The notes under the pieces were generated by a model. It ran no database searches. It saw only the letters and a list, made by a program, of their open reading frames with translations, and was not told the origin of the DNA. Both the position numbers and the translations under genes were made by a program. From Streptococcus oricebi (GTDB taxonomy: Bacteria; Bacillota; Bacilli; Lactobacillales; Streptococcaceae), in NCBI RefSeq assembly GCF_017883985.1, contig NZ_PRDG01000001.1:447771-511770 (forward strand): a stretch of 64,000 nt of DNA, given 5' to 3'. Of this stretch, positions 18,607 through 28,000 are shown one piece after another. Every line of letters begins with the position of its first letter. Position 1 is the first letter of the stretch.

Positions 18607-18640
18607 AAAAAGCCCACACACAAATAAACTGTGTGAGGGC
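18607..18640 (-). terminator. second (proximal) T-box terminator
   Basis: Minus-strand hairpin with stem GCCCTCACACA / TGTGTGTGGGC (one mismatch) followed by five T; the alternative to antiterminator 2. Confidence 0.85.
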
Positions 18641-18734
18641 GATAGCCGCGGTGCCACCTCATTTATGGAGAAACTCCATCTCTCTACCTTGTCACTAGCG
18701 TCAACTACTAAGCAAGAGGCTCCCCACCAGGCTA

Positions 18735-18770
18735 CAAAAAAGCCCACACACAGAAAAACTGTGCGAGGGC
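18735..18770 (-). terminator. first (distal) T-box terminator
   Basis: Minus-strand stem GCCCTCGCACAG / CTGTGTGTGGGC (one mismatch, one G·U) followed by six T; the alternative to antiterminator 1. Confidence 0.85.
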
Positions 18771-18988
18771 GTCTGATAAGCAACGCGGTGCCACCTCATT
18801 CATGGAAAATTCCATCTCTTTGTCTTGTCGAGCAACAAGCTGCACTGTAAGGTGTGCTCACCGAATTCTTATTGTTTCAAATTCATCTTCATTCCATCAG
18901 CCCATTTCCTAGATTCCTATTACTTGTTCGCAGCAACCACAAGCTCCCTGAAAATAAGAAATCTATTACTTTTCTGATGATTTCCTCT

Positions 18989-19017
18989 ATTATAGAACCT
19001 TATTCCTTATTTGTCAA
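18989..19017 (-). promoter_or_regulatory. trp operon promoter
   Basis: Minus strand: perfect TTGACA (19012–19017), 17-bp spacer, perfect TATAAT (18989–18994), just before the T-box stem I. Confidence 0.9.
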
Positions 19018-19082
19018 TAGTTTTCTGTAAAAGGAGCCTTTTAAAGATGAAATCCAAGCAAAATCCGAACTTTTATCGATTA

Positions 19083-19607
19083 TTAGGAAGATTTTTTTGT
19101 TTTTTGCCAGCAAGCATAGCTCTTTTGAAAGACCAGCCAGGCCAGATAGCCTCCCAGGGTATTGGTCCAAAGGTCGTCCAACTCAAAGACTCGATTGGCA
19201 TCCAGGAAAAAGTCCAAAAGCAGCTGACTACATTCAATAAAAAGGCTGATGGAAAAGCTGAGAACTAGAACTCTTTTGAGCCTCCTGAGGGCCGGATAGA
19301 TCCAGAGGAGCTGGAGGATTAGGGGGAAAAGCAAAAAGATATTCATCAAGTTTTGAATGATGATTTTAAAGAGTTGGAGACCCGTCGTGACCTGGCCCAG
19401 ATTAACCAGGGAATTAAAGGGGACTAAAAGGACCACCAACCGGCCAAAGTGCTGGATACCTGGTGTTTCCATACCATCTGATACTTGCGGCAAGAAGCAC
19501 ATCAGAGCTAGCAACACCAAGTAAAGAATAATCCCCCCTCTTAAAAGGAGGCCAGCCTTGCTAGTTAACTGAGCATCTTCCTCCAAGTTCCAGTCTACTT
19601 TTTTCAT
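19083..19607 (-). CDS. VanZ family membrane protein
   Basis: 174 aa with four hydrophobic segments (about 22–42, 85–103, 112–130 and 145–162). VanZ-type conserved residues are seen in LLVPFNSL, the N...L..P pattern, FIECSQLL and FELDDLWTNTLGG. VanZ proteins are linked to envelope or glycopeptide tolerance, but most relatives have no known function. It is a single gene here. Confidence 0.85.
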   Translation of the reverse strand: MKKVDWNLEEDAQLTSKAGLLLRGGIILYLVLLALMCFLPQVSDGMETPGIQHFGRLVVLLVPFNSLVNLGQVTTGLQLFKIIIQNLMNIFLLFPLILQLLWIYPALRRLKRVLVLSFSISLFIECSQLLLDFFLDANRVFELDDLWTNTLGGYLAWLVFQKSYACWQKTKKSS

Positions 19608-19686
19608 CGCTCCTCCTTTCTAGTCCAGGCCTGACTCCGTAAAGTCAGAGTAGGACAAGAGCGCCTAAACTAAGCGCTTCTCCTTC

Positions 19687-20250
19687 TTATTTTTGTCGGA
19701 TGACAAAATGGCGATTGCCCTCCTTGGCCTTGGGCTGCTTAGGCTTTTGATTTCTTCCCTGCTTTTTGGTTTGCTTGCCTGCCTTCTTTTGCTCCCGCCG
19801 ATTGTCCCAGTCTTTCTCTCGGTTAAAGCGGGGCTGTCTATTCCGTTTGGGCTTGGCCTCACGCTCCCTTTTGGCTGGCGACTTCTTATCAAAGCTAGCC
19901 CGTCTCGGATTAGGATTTTTCAGGACAAAGTAGGCACAACCATAGTTGCAATACTCCAGCAGGTAGTCTTCTAGACGGCTAATCCTGTTGCTAGTCGCTT
20001 GCTCCCTCTCATCCTTATAAAAACCACGCAGGCGGAGTTGCTCATTCCCCCAGTCTCCGACAATATAGTCAAACTTGGTCAAAATTTCTGAAAAACGCTG
20101 GTTAAAGGCTGTCAAATCAAAGCCCTCACGGTAGTTATCAACCAACTGCAATTCGATTTTGTCAGTCATGATTTGACTACCGACTTGTTTAAATTCTGGT
20201 CCAGGAAATTTATTATAATTGTATAATTCAGCTGCAATTTCTTTACGCAT
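19687..20250 (-). CDS. yutD: YutD family protein with basic tail
   Basis: 187 aa. The N-terminal two-thirds (NYREGFDLTAFNQRFSEIL, KFDYIVGDWGNEQLRLRGFY, LEDYLLEYCNYGCAYFVLKN) is the YutD/DUF1027 domain. Residues after about 115 form an extremely Lys/Arg/Gln-rich, probably disordered tail ending HFVIRQK, suggesting nucleic-acid contact. Function unknown in the family. Confidence 0.88.
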   Translation of the reverse strand: MRKEIAAELYNYNKFPGPEFKQVGSQIMTDKIELQLVDNYREGFDLTAFNQRFSEILTKFDYIVGDWGNEQLRLRGFYKDEREQATSNRISRLEDYLLEYCNYGCAYFVLKNPNPRRASFDKKSPAKREREAKPKRNRQPRFNREKDWDNRREQKKAGKQTKKQGRNQKPKQPKAKEGNRHFVIRQK

Positions 20251-20362
20251 AAGATTCTCTTTCCTCGTTCTAATCTAACTCCTCTATTATACTATAAAAT
20301 TGGCTGGATAGGCCCTTTTACCAAAACTTTTTCAATTCTAGGCAACTAAATAGCCCCAGACA

Positions 20363-20398
20363 GAAAAGAGACCTAGACCAGCAAGCCAGTCTAGATCT
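20363..20398 (-). terminator. terminator after ritR
   Basis: Minus-strand 10-bp stem AGATCTAGAC / GTCTAGGTCT (one G·U) followed by CTTTTC. Confidence 0.7.
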
Positions 20399-20425
20399 TT
20401 CTTTTTTTCCTAGATAAAATCAGCC

Positions 20426-21115
20426 CTAATCCTGCATGGCATAGCCTACACCGCGTACTGTCTTGATGTAGCTGGGCTGTCCTGCTACATCAATCTTGCT
20501 GCGGATATAGCGGATATAGACATCCACCACATTGGTCTCCATGCTGGTCTCATATTTCCAGACCCGATCCAGTAGCTGCTCACGACTAAGTACCGTTTTA
20601 CTTCCCATCAGGGTTGCGAGAAGGTCATATTCCCGCCTAGTCAGGACAATGACCTCTTCCCCACGATAGACGATATGGTTTTTAACATCAATTCGCAGAT
20701 TGCGATAAGAAGTCGGCACCTTCATCTGACTACAATGCTGGTCGATAAAATCCCGCCCCCGAAAAATCGTTGAGACCTTTTCAATCAAATCATTGATGAT
20801 GAAGGGCTTAACCATATAAGAAACTGCGAAACGCTGAATCCGCTCGGCCGAAGATTCAATCTCTTCTCGACTGGCCATGACAATGATGACCGAGGCCGGT
20901 TTAATGACTCCCAGTCGCTCAGCAAATTCAGCCGCTGTCCAATCTTTTAAGTCATAGTTCAAAAGAAGGAGGTCATAATCATTTTCACTAGCCAAGTCGA
21001 GCCCAGCCTGGGCTGACTCCACTAAATCAACCAAGAAACCTTCCTTTTGCAATTCTAGACTGACAAATCGTGCCAGATTTTTCTCGTTTTCAATCAATAA
21101 AATTCGCTTTGCCAT
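20426..21115 (-). CDS. ritR: orphan response regulator RitR-like
   Basis: 229 aa. A receiver domain (1–120) and an OmpR-type winged helix (about 135–229). The usual phospho-acceptor Asp is Asn53 (in LLLNYDL) and the linker carries Cys128 (DQHCS), both hallmarks of pneumococcal RitR, a redox-switched repressor of iron uptake. It is next to gnd as in S. pneumoniae, with no histidine kinase. The start at 21115 gives the RitR-length protein; an upstream in-frame ATG at 21151 is less likely. Confidence 0.88.
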   Translation of the reverse strand: MAKRILLIENEKNLARFVSLELQKEGFLVDLVESAQAGLDLASENDYDLLLLNYDLKDWTAAEFAERLGVIKPASVIIVMASREEIESSAERIQRFAVSYMVKPFIINDLIEKVSTIFRGRDFIDQHCSQMKVPTSYRNLRIDVKNHIVYRGEEVIVLTRREYDLLATLMGSKTVLSREQLLDRVWKYETSMETNVVDVYIRYIRSKIDVAGQPSYIKTVRGVGYAMQD

Positions 21116-21149
21116 AGTCTTTCTCTTACTCGCTATCAAACTAGAAACC

Positions 21150-21181
21150 AAGGACTTTTAAGCCTAGCTTTAAAAGTCCTT
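21150..21181. terminator. hairpin between gnd and ritR
   Basis: A perfect 12-bp inverted repeat AAGGACTTTTAA / TTAAAAGTCCTT. On the minus strand (gnd direction) only a short T-run follows, so termination may be partial. Confidence 0.5.
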
Positions 21182-21209
21182 GCTTTTTATCTTAAGCCTT
21201 ACTTAGAGC

Positions 21210-22631
21210 TTATTTTTCGTCATACCAAGAATAGTGGAAGGTTCCTTCCTTATCCTTACGTTGGTAGGTATGCGCTCCAAAATAGTCTCTTTGAGCCTGA
21301 ATAAGGTTGGCTGGCAAATCAGCTGAGCGGTAGCTGTCATAGTAAGTAATGGCAGCTGAGAAGGTTGGTACTGGCACTCCTGCTTGAACAGCCAAAGCAA
21401 CAATATCACGAACGGCTTGTTGATATTTGCTAGTTACATCTAAGAAGTATTGATCTAAGAGAAGGTTAGGAAGGTCCGCATCCCGATTGTAGGCATCCGT
21501 AATCTTTTGCAGGAAGCGCGAACGGATGATACAGCCAGCCCGCCAGATTGAAGCAATATCAGCAAATGGAAGGTCCCAATTATTTTCCTTGGAAGCCACG
21601 CGCAGTTGGGCAAAACCTTGAGCATAAGAGATAATTTTTGAGAAGTAGAGGGCCTGGCGAATCTTTTCAATCAATTCTGCCTTGTCTCCTTCAAACTTGT
21701 AGTTAGCCTGAGGCAAGACCTTGGCCGCATGGAGACGTTCTTCCTTATAGGTTGAGATATAGCGGGCAAAGACAGACTCGGTAATCAGAGACAAAGGAAC
21801 TCCCAAATCTAGGGCAGACTGGCTAGTCCACTTACCTGTCCCCTTATTTCCAGCAGCGTCCAAGATATAATCTACAATTGGACCTTCTTGGCCTTCATCG
21901 TCCTTGCGAGTAAGGATATCAGAGGTAATTTCAATCAAGTAGCTGTCAAGCTCACCCTGGTTCCACTCGGTAAAGATTTCAGCCATTTCTTGAGCTGATA
22001 GACCTAGAAGGTTTTTCATCAAGTCATAACTTTCGGCGATAAGCTGCATATCCCCATATTCAATCCCATTGTGGACCATTTTGACATAGTGGCCTGCCCC
22101 ATTTGGACCGATATAGGTCACACAAGGAGCCCCATCCTCAGGTGCCTTGGCTGAAATTTCTTCCAAGACATCTGCCACCAATTCGTAGGCTTCTTTTTGT
22201 CCACCAGGCATGATAGAAGGCCCTTCAAGCGCTCCTTTTTCACCACCGGACACCCCTGTTCCGATAAAGTTAATCCCTGAGTTTGCCAACTCTTCATTCC
22301 GACGAATGGTGTCCTCAAAGAAGGTATTTCCACCATCAATCAGAATATCTCCCTTATCCAGATAAGGAAGGAGGGCTTGAATAGTCGCATCTGTACCAGG
22401 ACCGGCTTGGACCATGAGCATAATCCGTCTAGGCTTTTCGATTGACTTTACAAAAGACTCGATGTCATAGCTAGGCAGAAAATTCTTATCAGGGTGAGAA
22501 GCGATTACGTCTTCTGTCTTTTCCTTGCTGCGGTTAAAAATGGCTACACGATAGCCACGAGATTCAATATTGAGGGCGAGGTTACGACCCATAACGGCCA
22601 TACCCACGACGCCAAAGTTTGCTTGTGTCAT
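21210..22631 (-). CDS. gnd: 6-phosphogluconate dehydrogenase, decarboxylating
   Basis: 473 aa. NADP-binding [14 protein letters not shown] N-terminus ([14 protein letters not shown]), substrate motif [21 protein letters not shown], and catalytic Lys in [13 protein letters not shown]. It oxidises 6-phosphogluconate to ribulose-5-phosphate with NADPH formation (pentose phosphate pathway). Upstream of ritR on the same strand. Confidence 0.97.
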   Translation of the reverse strand: MTQANFGVVGMAVMGRNLALNIESRGYRVAIFNRSKEKTEDVIASHPDKNFLPSYDIESFVKSIEKPRRIMLMVQAGPGTDATIQALLPYLDKGDILIDGGNTFFEDTIRRNEELANSGINFIGTGVSGGEKGALEGPSIMPGGQKEAYELVADVLEEISAKAPEDGAPCVTYIGPNGAGHYVKMVHNGIEYGDMQLIAESYDLMKNLLGLSAQEMAEIFTEWNQGELDSYLIEITSDILTRKDDEGQEGPIVDYILDAAGNKGTGKWTSQSALDLGVPLSLITESVFARYISTYKEERLHAAKVLPQANYKFEGDKAELIEKIRQALYFSKIISYAQGFAQLRVASKENNWDLPFADIASIWRAGCIIRSRFLQKITDAYNRDADLPNLLLDQYFLDVTSKYQQAVRDIVALAVQAGVPVPTFSAAITYYDSYRSADLPANLIQAQRDYFGAHTYQRKDKEGTFHYSWYDEK

Positions 22632-22703
22632 GTCATACTCCTATCTATTTTGTTTTATTTTATCATTTTATAGGCACAAATGAAAGTATTTTGTAATCGC
22701 TCT

Positions 22704-22740
22704 AAGTCAAAAAAACTCCGCTAGGGAGTTCTTTGACTTT
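22704..22740 (-). terminator. terminator after the flotillin gene
   Basis: Minus strand: long inverted repeat ending in the core GAACTCC-CTAGC-GGAGTTTTTTT; it overlaps the flotillin stop codon. Confidence 0.8.
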
Positions 22741-24202
22741 AGTCATCTTGGGCTTCAATGACTGGGCTTTCTTCTTCCTTGGCCTTATTGACTGCTAGGT
22801 TGACTCCTAGGGCTCCGGTTAGAAGTTGACGAATATCAAATCCTGCCCCCTGGGAAACCTGGTCGATGCTTTGCATGATGTCGCCCACCATCTTGGCTGT
22901 ATTGCCCTCACCGTACATGGTAATCTTGTCTACCTTGGTCAGAGGTTCAGCAACAGCCCTTGCAATTTCTGGCAGCTTGTCCACCACCATTTCAGTAATG
23001 GCTGCTTCTTGCATCTTCTTCATCGCCTCGGCCTTTTGGTCCAGACCCTTGGCCTCAGCCTCTAATTTCAAGCGGATTGCTTCTGCCTCTGCCCGCCCCT
23101 TGGCTGCAATAGCTTCAGCTTCTTGCAACTGGGCGTATTTCTCAGCCTCAGCTTGAGCTTTACGTGCTTCGGCCTCTTTCTGACTTTCAAAGAGTTCGGC
23201 CTCAGCCTGACGTTGGCGCTCAATCAACTGGGCTTCTGCCGCTTGTTGACGTGAATACTTTTCAGCTTCGGCCTGCTTACGGATATTGGCGTCCAGCTCT
23301 TGCTCACGAACCTTAACCTCGCGCTCCTTGACTTCGGCTTCTTTTTCTTGTTTCATGATATTGGCTTCCGCCGCTACCCGTTCTTGCTCCCGTCTTTGAA
23401 TCTCCGCTTCGATACCCATGGCCGCATCTGCCTTGGCTTGGGCAATATCCGCCTCCTGCTTCAAGGAAGCCTGTTTAAGTTTCAGCTCATTTTGCTTTTG
23501 GGCAATTTCCAAATCGGCTGCTACCCGCTTATCATTGGCCAGCTTGTCCTGTTCAGCCTCTACTTCCTTGCGTTCACGTTCGGCCTTGGCCTTGGCAATC
23601 AGGGCATCCTTTTTAATGGTTTCAACATTTTCAATCCCCAGATTATCAATGACACCCCCCTCATCTGAGAAAGATTGGACGGTAAAGGCGATGACTTCGA
23701 GTCCCATCTTGGCCAAGTCGGGTGCCACATTATCCTGGACCTTAGAGGCAAATTCCTGCCGGTCGTTAACCATCTTGCGCAGCTCCATCTGCCCAATCAC
23801 TTCCCGAAGATTTCCTTCCAGGACATCTTGGACCGAGTTAGAAATATCTTCTGTTTTCCAGTTAAGGAAGTTTTCCGCCGCCCTAGCAATCATCTCATCG
23901 GTTGTCCCGATTTTTAGCTTGACCGCTGCATCGGCCCGGACATTGATAAAGTCCAAAGTTGGTACTGACTCTGAGGTCCGAACATCTGTTGAGAATTGCT
24001 CAATATCCAGATAAGAGCGCTGTTCCACAAAGGGAATCATAAAACCTGCCTTGCCTCGCAAATGCCGCTGCTTACGCAGACCTGTAATCACAACTACCTC
24101 ATTAGGCTTGGCATTGACATAACCCTTGACTAAAAGAATAATCAAGACCACAAAACCAATAATCACTGGAAAAATCCAAGTTGGAAAAACTTCAGCTTCC
24201 AT
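22739..24202 (-). CDS. floT: flotillin (SPFH domain) protein
   Basis: 487 aa. One transmembrane helix (about 9–27), an SPFH/PHB domain (about 30–210), then a long Ala/Glu/Lys/Gln coiled coil (about 210–400) and a C-terminal oligomerisation region. Flotillins organise membrane microdomains. Gene symbol by analogy with Bacillus floT; naming in streptococci varies. Single gene with its own terminator. Confidence 0.88.
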   Translation of the reverse strand: MEAEVFPTWIFPVIIGFVVLIILLVKGYVNAKPNEVVVITGLRKQRHLRGKAGFMIPFVEQRSYLDIEQFSTDVRTSESVPTLDFINVRADAAVKLKIGTTDEMIARAAENFLNWKTEDISNSVQDVLEGNLREVIGQMELRKMVNDRQEFASKVQDNVAPDLAKMGLEVIAFTVQSFSDEGGVIDNLGIENVETIKKDALIAKAKAERERKEVEAEQDKLANDKRVAADLEIAQKQNELKLKQASLKQEADIAQAKADAAMGIEAEIQRREQERVAAEANIMKQEKEAEVKEREVKVREQELDANIRKQAEAEKYSRQQAAEAQLIERQRQAEAELFESQKEAEARKAQAEAEKYAQLQEAEAIAAKGRAEAEAIRLKLEAEAKGLDQKAEAMKKMQEAAITEMVVDKLPEIARAVAEPLTKVDKITMYGEGNTAKMVGDIMQSIDQVSQGAGFDIRQLLTGALGVNLAVNKAKEEESPVIEAQDD

Positions 24203-24322
24203 AAATCCACCTCTCTGATAAAAAATATTTTTGGTCAGATAAAAAATCTGCTACTAAAAAGTATAACAGATTTTCAGAATCATTACAATAATTTTACAAA
24301 AATATTTCAAGATTACTGATGA

Positions 24323-24853
24323 CTAATCATCCAGCAGCCCCTTAAGACCTGCAAAGGGGTTATTTTCCTCCCTAGCCGCTGCCTGTTGCCTTTGGTAATC
24401 TTCCTCGGACAGGACCTGCCAGTCCTGACCAGACGGCAAGCTCTCTTCCGCCTCTTCCTGGGCAGTCAGAACTTTCAGGGGAATTTGTAGCAAGATATTA
24501 TCAGCCACACTTTCCTGCAAGTCAATCTCATCTCCGGTTAGAGGCATAACCAGCTCTTCATCAAGCAAGTCCTGGGACTTTTGATTTCCTTCTTCAACAA
24601 AGACTTCTTGGACTAGATAGCTTTCCTTAAGCTCAACAGGCTCCATGCTCCGGCTAGAAGCCAGCGTAATGACATAGGACAACTGATAATCTAGGAGATA
24701 AAGGCCATCCTCATAACCAGCCTTCCCCGTAGCCAAGACTTCTTTCAAGTCTAATATCTCCCTATTACGCTCCTGCAAGTCAGACAACAAATCAAAAGAC
24801 TGCTCAAAAGACAGACCAGCTGGATTTTTACGAATTTCTTGAATTTTTAACAT
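24323..24853 (-). CDS. YceD family protein (DUF177)
   Basis: 176 aa acidic protein. It carries DUF177 features: LDLKEVLATGKAGYEDGLYLLDYQLSYVITLASSRSMEPVE-like centre and a C-terminal NPFAGLKGLLDD. In many bacteria it is coded next to rpmF and linked to ribosome or rRNA biogenesis; rpmF is not adjacent here. Confidence 0.85.
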   Translation of the reverse strand: MLKIQEIRKNPAGLSFEQSFDLLSDLQERNREILDLKEVLATGKAGYEDGLYLLDYQLSYVITLASSRSMEPVELKESYLVQEVFVEEGNQKSQDLLDEELVMPLTGDEIDLQESVADNILLQIPLKVLTAQEEAEESLPSGQDWQVLSEEDYQRQQAAAREENNPFAGLKGLLDD

Positions 24854-24983
24854 CTTTTAACCTACTTTTATTTCTTCTCTTTGCCTATTATACCATTTAT
24901 CTGGAGGAAAAACTATCCAAAGAAGGATTGACCTGACCTCTAAGGCAAGTAAGGACGACAGCTGGGGCAGGCTCTTAAACCGT

Positions 24984-25012
24984 AAAAAGGCTGAGCAGTA
25001 TGCTCAGCCTTT
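24984..25012 (-). terminator. terminator after the glucosyltransferase gene
   Basis: Perfect stem AAAGGCTGAGCA / TGCTCAGCCTTT with 3-nt loop, followed by five T in total on the minus strand. Confidence 0.88.
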
Positions 25013-25033
25013 AAAAATTTATCTAAGAAGGGA

Positions 25034-28000
25034 TTAGGCTCCGAAAGAGTGTCCCTTACCTGATTGGTCAAAGTACATCCAGGTTCCATCATCTAATTGG
25101 ACCCATCTGTTTCTAGCCAACTCACCAGAGCGAACATCATAGTAACGTTTTACTCCGTTAAGGGTGACTAGTTTACCCTTGACTTGGCTACCGTCCTCAT
25201 TAAAGTAGAGGCTTTGGCCATTGATTTCTTGAGCACCAGTTACAGCAGCACCTGCAGCTCCGAAATAGTACCAAACATTTGGTTTTAATTCGACAAACTT
25301 ATTGACCGCCATAGCCCCTGAGTCGGCATCGTAATAGTAAGTTTTACCTGCTTCAGTGACTAATTTACCCTTGACTTGAACGCCATCAGCGCCAAAGTAG
25401 AGGGTCTGATTGCCAATCTTTTGCTGGCCGGTCACCGCAACTCCGTCACTACCGAAGTAGTACCAAACATTTGGTGATAGCTCAACAAACTTGCTGACTG
25501 CCATAGCTCCTGAGTCGGCATCAAAGTAACGACGTTTCCCTTGAGCATCTACAACCAACTGCCCCTTAACCTGTACACCATCGGCATTGAAGTAGAGGGT
25601 CTGATTGTTGATTACTTGCAGGCCAGTTACAGCTGTTCCAGTCTGGTTGAAATAGTACCATTTGTTTTCTGGTTGACCGACAAACTTATTAACTGCTAGC
25701 TCACCAGAGTCAGCATCGTAATAGTGCTTGGCCTTGCTTTGATCCTCAATGATTTGTCCCTTGACTTGGGCTCCTTCACTGTCAAAGTAGAGAGTTTGAT
25801 TGCCAATCTTTTGCTGGCCAGTAACCGCAATTCCGTCACTACCGAAATAGTACCACTTGTCGGTTGTGAGATCCTTACCAAATTTATTGACAACCATCTC
25901 ACCAGAGTCACCATCAAAGTAACGAAGTTTGCCATCTTTGGTCTTGACTACCTTGCCCTTGACTTGGAAGCCGTTTTGGTCAAAGAATTGAACCTTACCA
26001 TTGATGGTGGTCAAACCTCTAGCCATGACACCATTCTTATCAAAGTAGCGCCAGTTCTTACCGTCTTCTGAATAGTAGTTGTTTAAATATTGTTCACCCA
26101 ATTTATTGTAATAGTATTGATTTCCTTGCTCGTCCTCACGAATAGCCCCGCGGAGATTGATACCGTTACCTAAGAAGTAATATCTCTTACCCTCAATCTC
26201 ACGACTACCCGTTACCATGTAACCTCGGCTATCAAAGTAGTACCAATTTCCCTTGGCATCTTGGATAAAGCTATCCTTGGCTTGGTAACCGCTGGTTGAG
26301 TAGTAGGTCATTCCATTAACATCTCGAACAAAACCTGTACCCGCTGCCTGACCCTGCAGTTGCTTAGGCAGGAAGTTGGCATCCTTGGATAGCTTGAAGT
26401 ACTTGTTGCTAGCCCAGTCCTTGATGACATAGTAGGCTCCGCGCCCCAGGATATTGGTTCCGTTAAAGTATTTGGCTGACCATTGTTTAATCTTTTCATC
26501 GGTGGTCATCTTTTGACCGTTAGAGATTTGTACCCGTTCAAAGATTTCTGGGTGTTTAGCCTTGAGTTCGTCTAGGAAGGCCCCACCATATTTACCTTGA
26601 TAGTCCTTACCGTCGGTCTTGGTCTTGGCAACATAGAGTTTTTCCTTGATTTCTGACCCTTGGCGATAAACACCATAGTTGTTGACCCGAGTAGCAGTTA
26701 CTACTTCCTTGCCTGGTAAGTTGTAGATTTGGTCTGGCACCCAGTCAGCAATGGCTTGAATGCCTTCCCCATGAAGGGCCCGTAAAACGTCCAAGAGATC
26801 CTTGAGGGAACCGTATTTATTGTTCTTACTCATGGCCATGTCATAACGGTCCTCGAAGGCATAACCATTTTCAATGATTGAGTCTAGGAAGCTACCGTCT
26901 TGACTGGAAACGTATTGTGGTGGCAATTCAAAGGAAGTCACTCCCCACTCTTTGAAGAGTTTAACATTCTTAGCAATGACCTTATTGGTGTATTGCTCGT
27001 CTTTTTCTACAAAGTCTTGGAAGTTTGAAAATCCTTCATAAATCAATTGTGAGTCGAGAGCTGCACTTGAGGTATAAACCTGACCGTCCTTGCTCTTTGT
27101 TTGGCTTGCTGCCACGCGGACATCTTGATTATCAGCTGCCCCAACTGGCACCCAAACACCTAGGTAACCAGATACCTGCACATTACTGTAACCAGCAATA
27201 TCCTTAGAAGTCAAGGTCAGGTTTCCATTGGCATCTGTATAGCGAAGGAGGTTGGCTGGGACTTCCTTGTCTGTCAGATAGCGGCTCACCCCGTCCTTGG
27301 TTGTCAAAAGTAGAGGACGATAGGCTTGATTCTTATGGGCTGCCCCCATGTTGATGACAACCTTGGCATCATCAGCTAGTTTGAGTTTAGGGTCGTTGCC
27401 GACAACCACAGCCATCCCTTGGGTACGGGTAGCTGCAGTACCTGCATCTGTTGCTTCATTAGCACCTGTACCATAACGAACAGAGGTCAAGAGACCATTG
27501 GTCAAGTTCATATCCTGACCACCGGCTGCATACTTAATCCGAGCCCGCATCAGAGCGTCTAGGGCATCGTAGTAAGGAGATTTTTCAGCCATGTACTGAC
27601 CGTCATCTGTATAGAGGTCTCCGTAGTAGACCCGAGTGATGGAGTCCTTGTTAGAGAGCATGAGGGCATAGGCAGCAGGAATATTGAATTGGGTATATTT
27701 CTTATCAGCCTGCCTCATGTCTTGATTGTAAATCTTGAAGGCTTGCTTGAGCTCATCCATGGTAAAGGTCAAACCATCTGTATTTGGATTGATATTCTTC
27801 TTGATGATATCCGCAATAACCGTCTGTACTTCACTATCATGGGCCCGAACAAAGACATAGTTAGCCATTCTTTCCTTATTTTTACCTTGGCTGGAACGGT
27901 CATTCAAGCTGTTGGTAATGATTGGGTCCATACCACTCCGAATGTCAAGAGGACGCATGAGTGAGAAGAGGAGGGAAAGACGAAGCTTGTTGTCGATTGG

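Larger units (their letters stand above)
18607..18984 (-). ncRNA. Trp T-box leader with duplicated antiterminator/terminator module
   Basis: The minus-strand leader starts behind a consensus promoter. Stem I base CATCAG/CTGATG encloses AGTA on the 5' side and GAAA-TGG on the 3' side. TGG (18902–18904) is the expected specifier codon for tryptophan. Two T-box sequences GAGGTGGCACCGCG follow (18784–18797 and 18647–18660), each preceded by a stem-III-like hairpin and followed by a terminator. The UGGC of the T-box matches a tRNA-Trp discriminator G. Only 74 nt separate the first terminator from the second T-box sequence, too short for a second stem I. Confidence 0.88.

Noticed and set aside
18538..18783. 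81-codon minus-strand frame over the T-box leader
   Set aside because: It lies across the duplicated antiterminators and terminators, which fully explain the sequence; no family match.
18607..18984. Two complete tandem T-box riboswitches
   Set aside because: Only one specifier stem is present. The second unit has stem III, antiterminator and terminator but no space for stem I.
23418..24014. 198-codon open frame on the plus strand inside the flotillin gene
   Set aside because: It is antisense to a long Ala/Glu/Lys-rich coiled coil, whose codon bias opens the opposite frame. No ribosome-binding site or recognisable domain.
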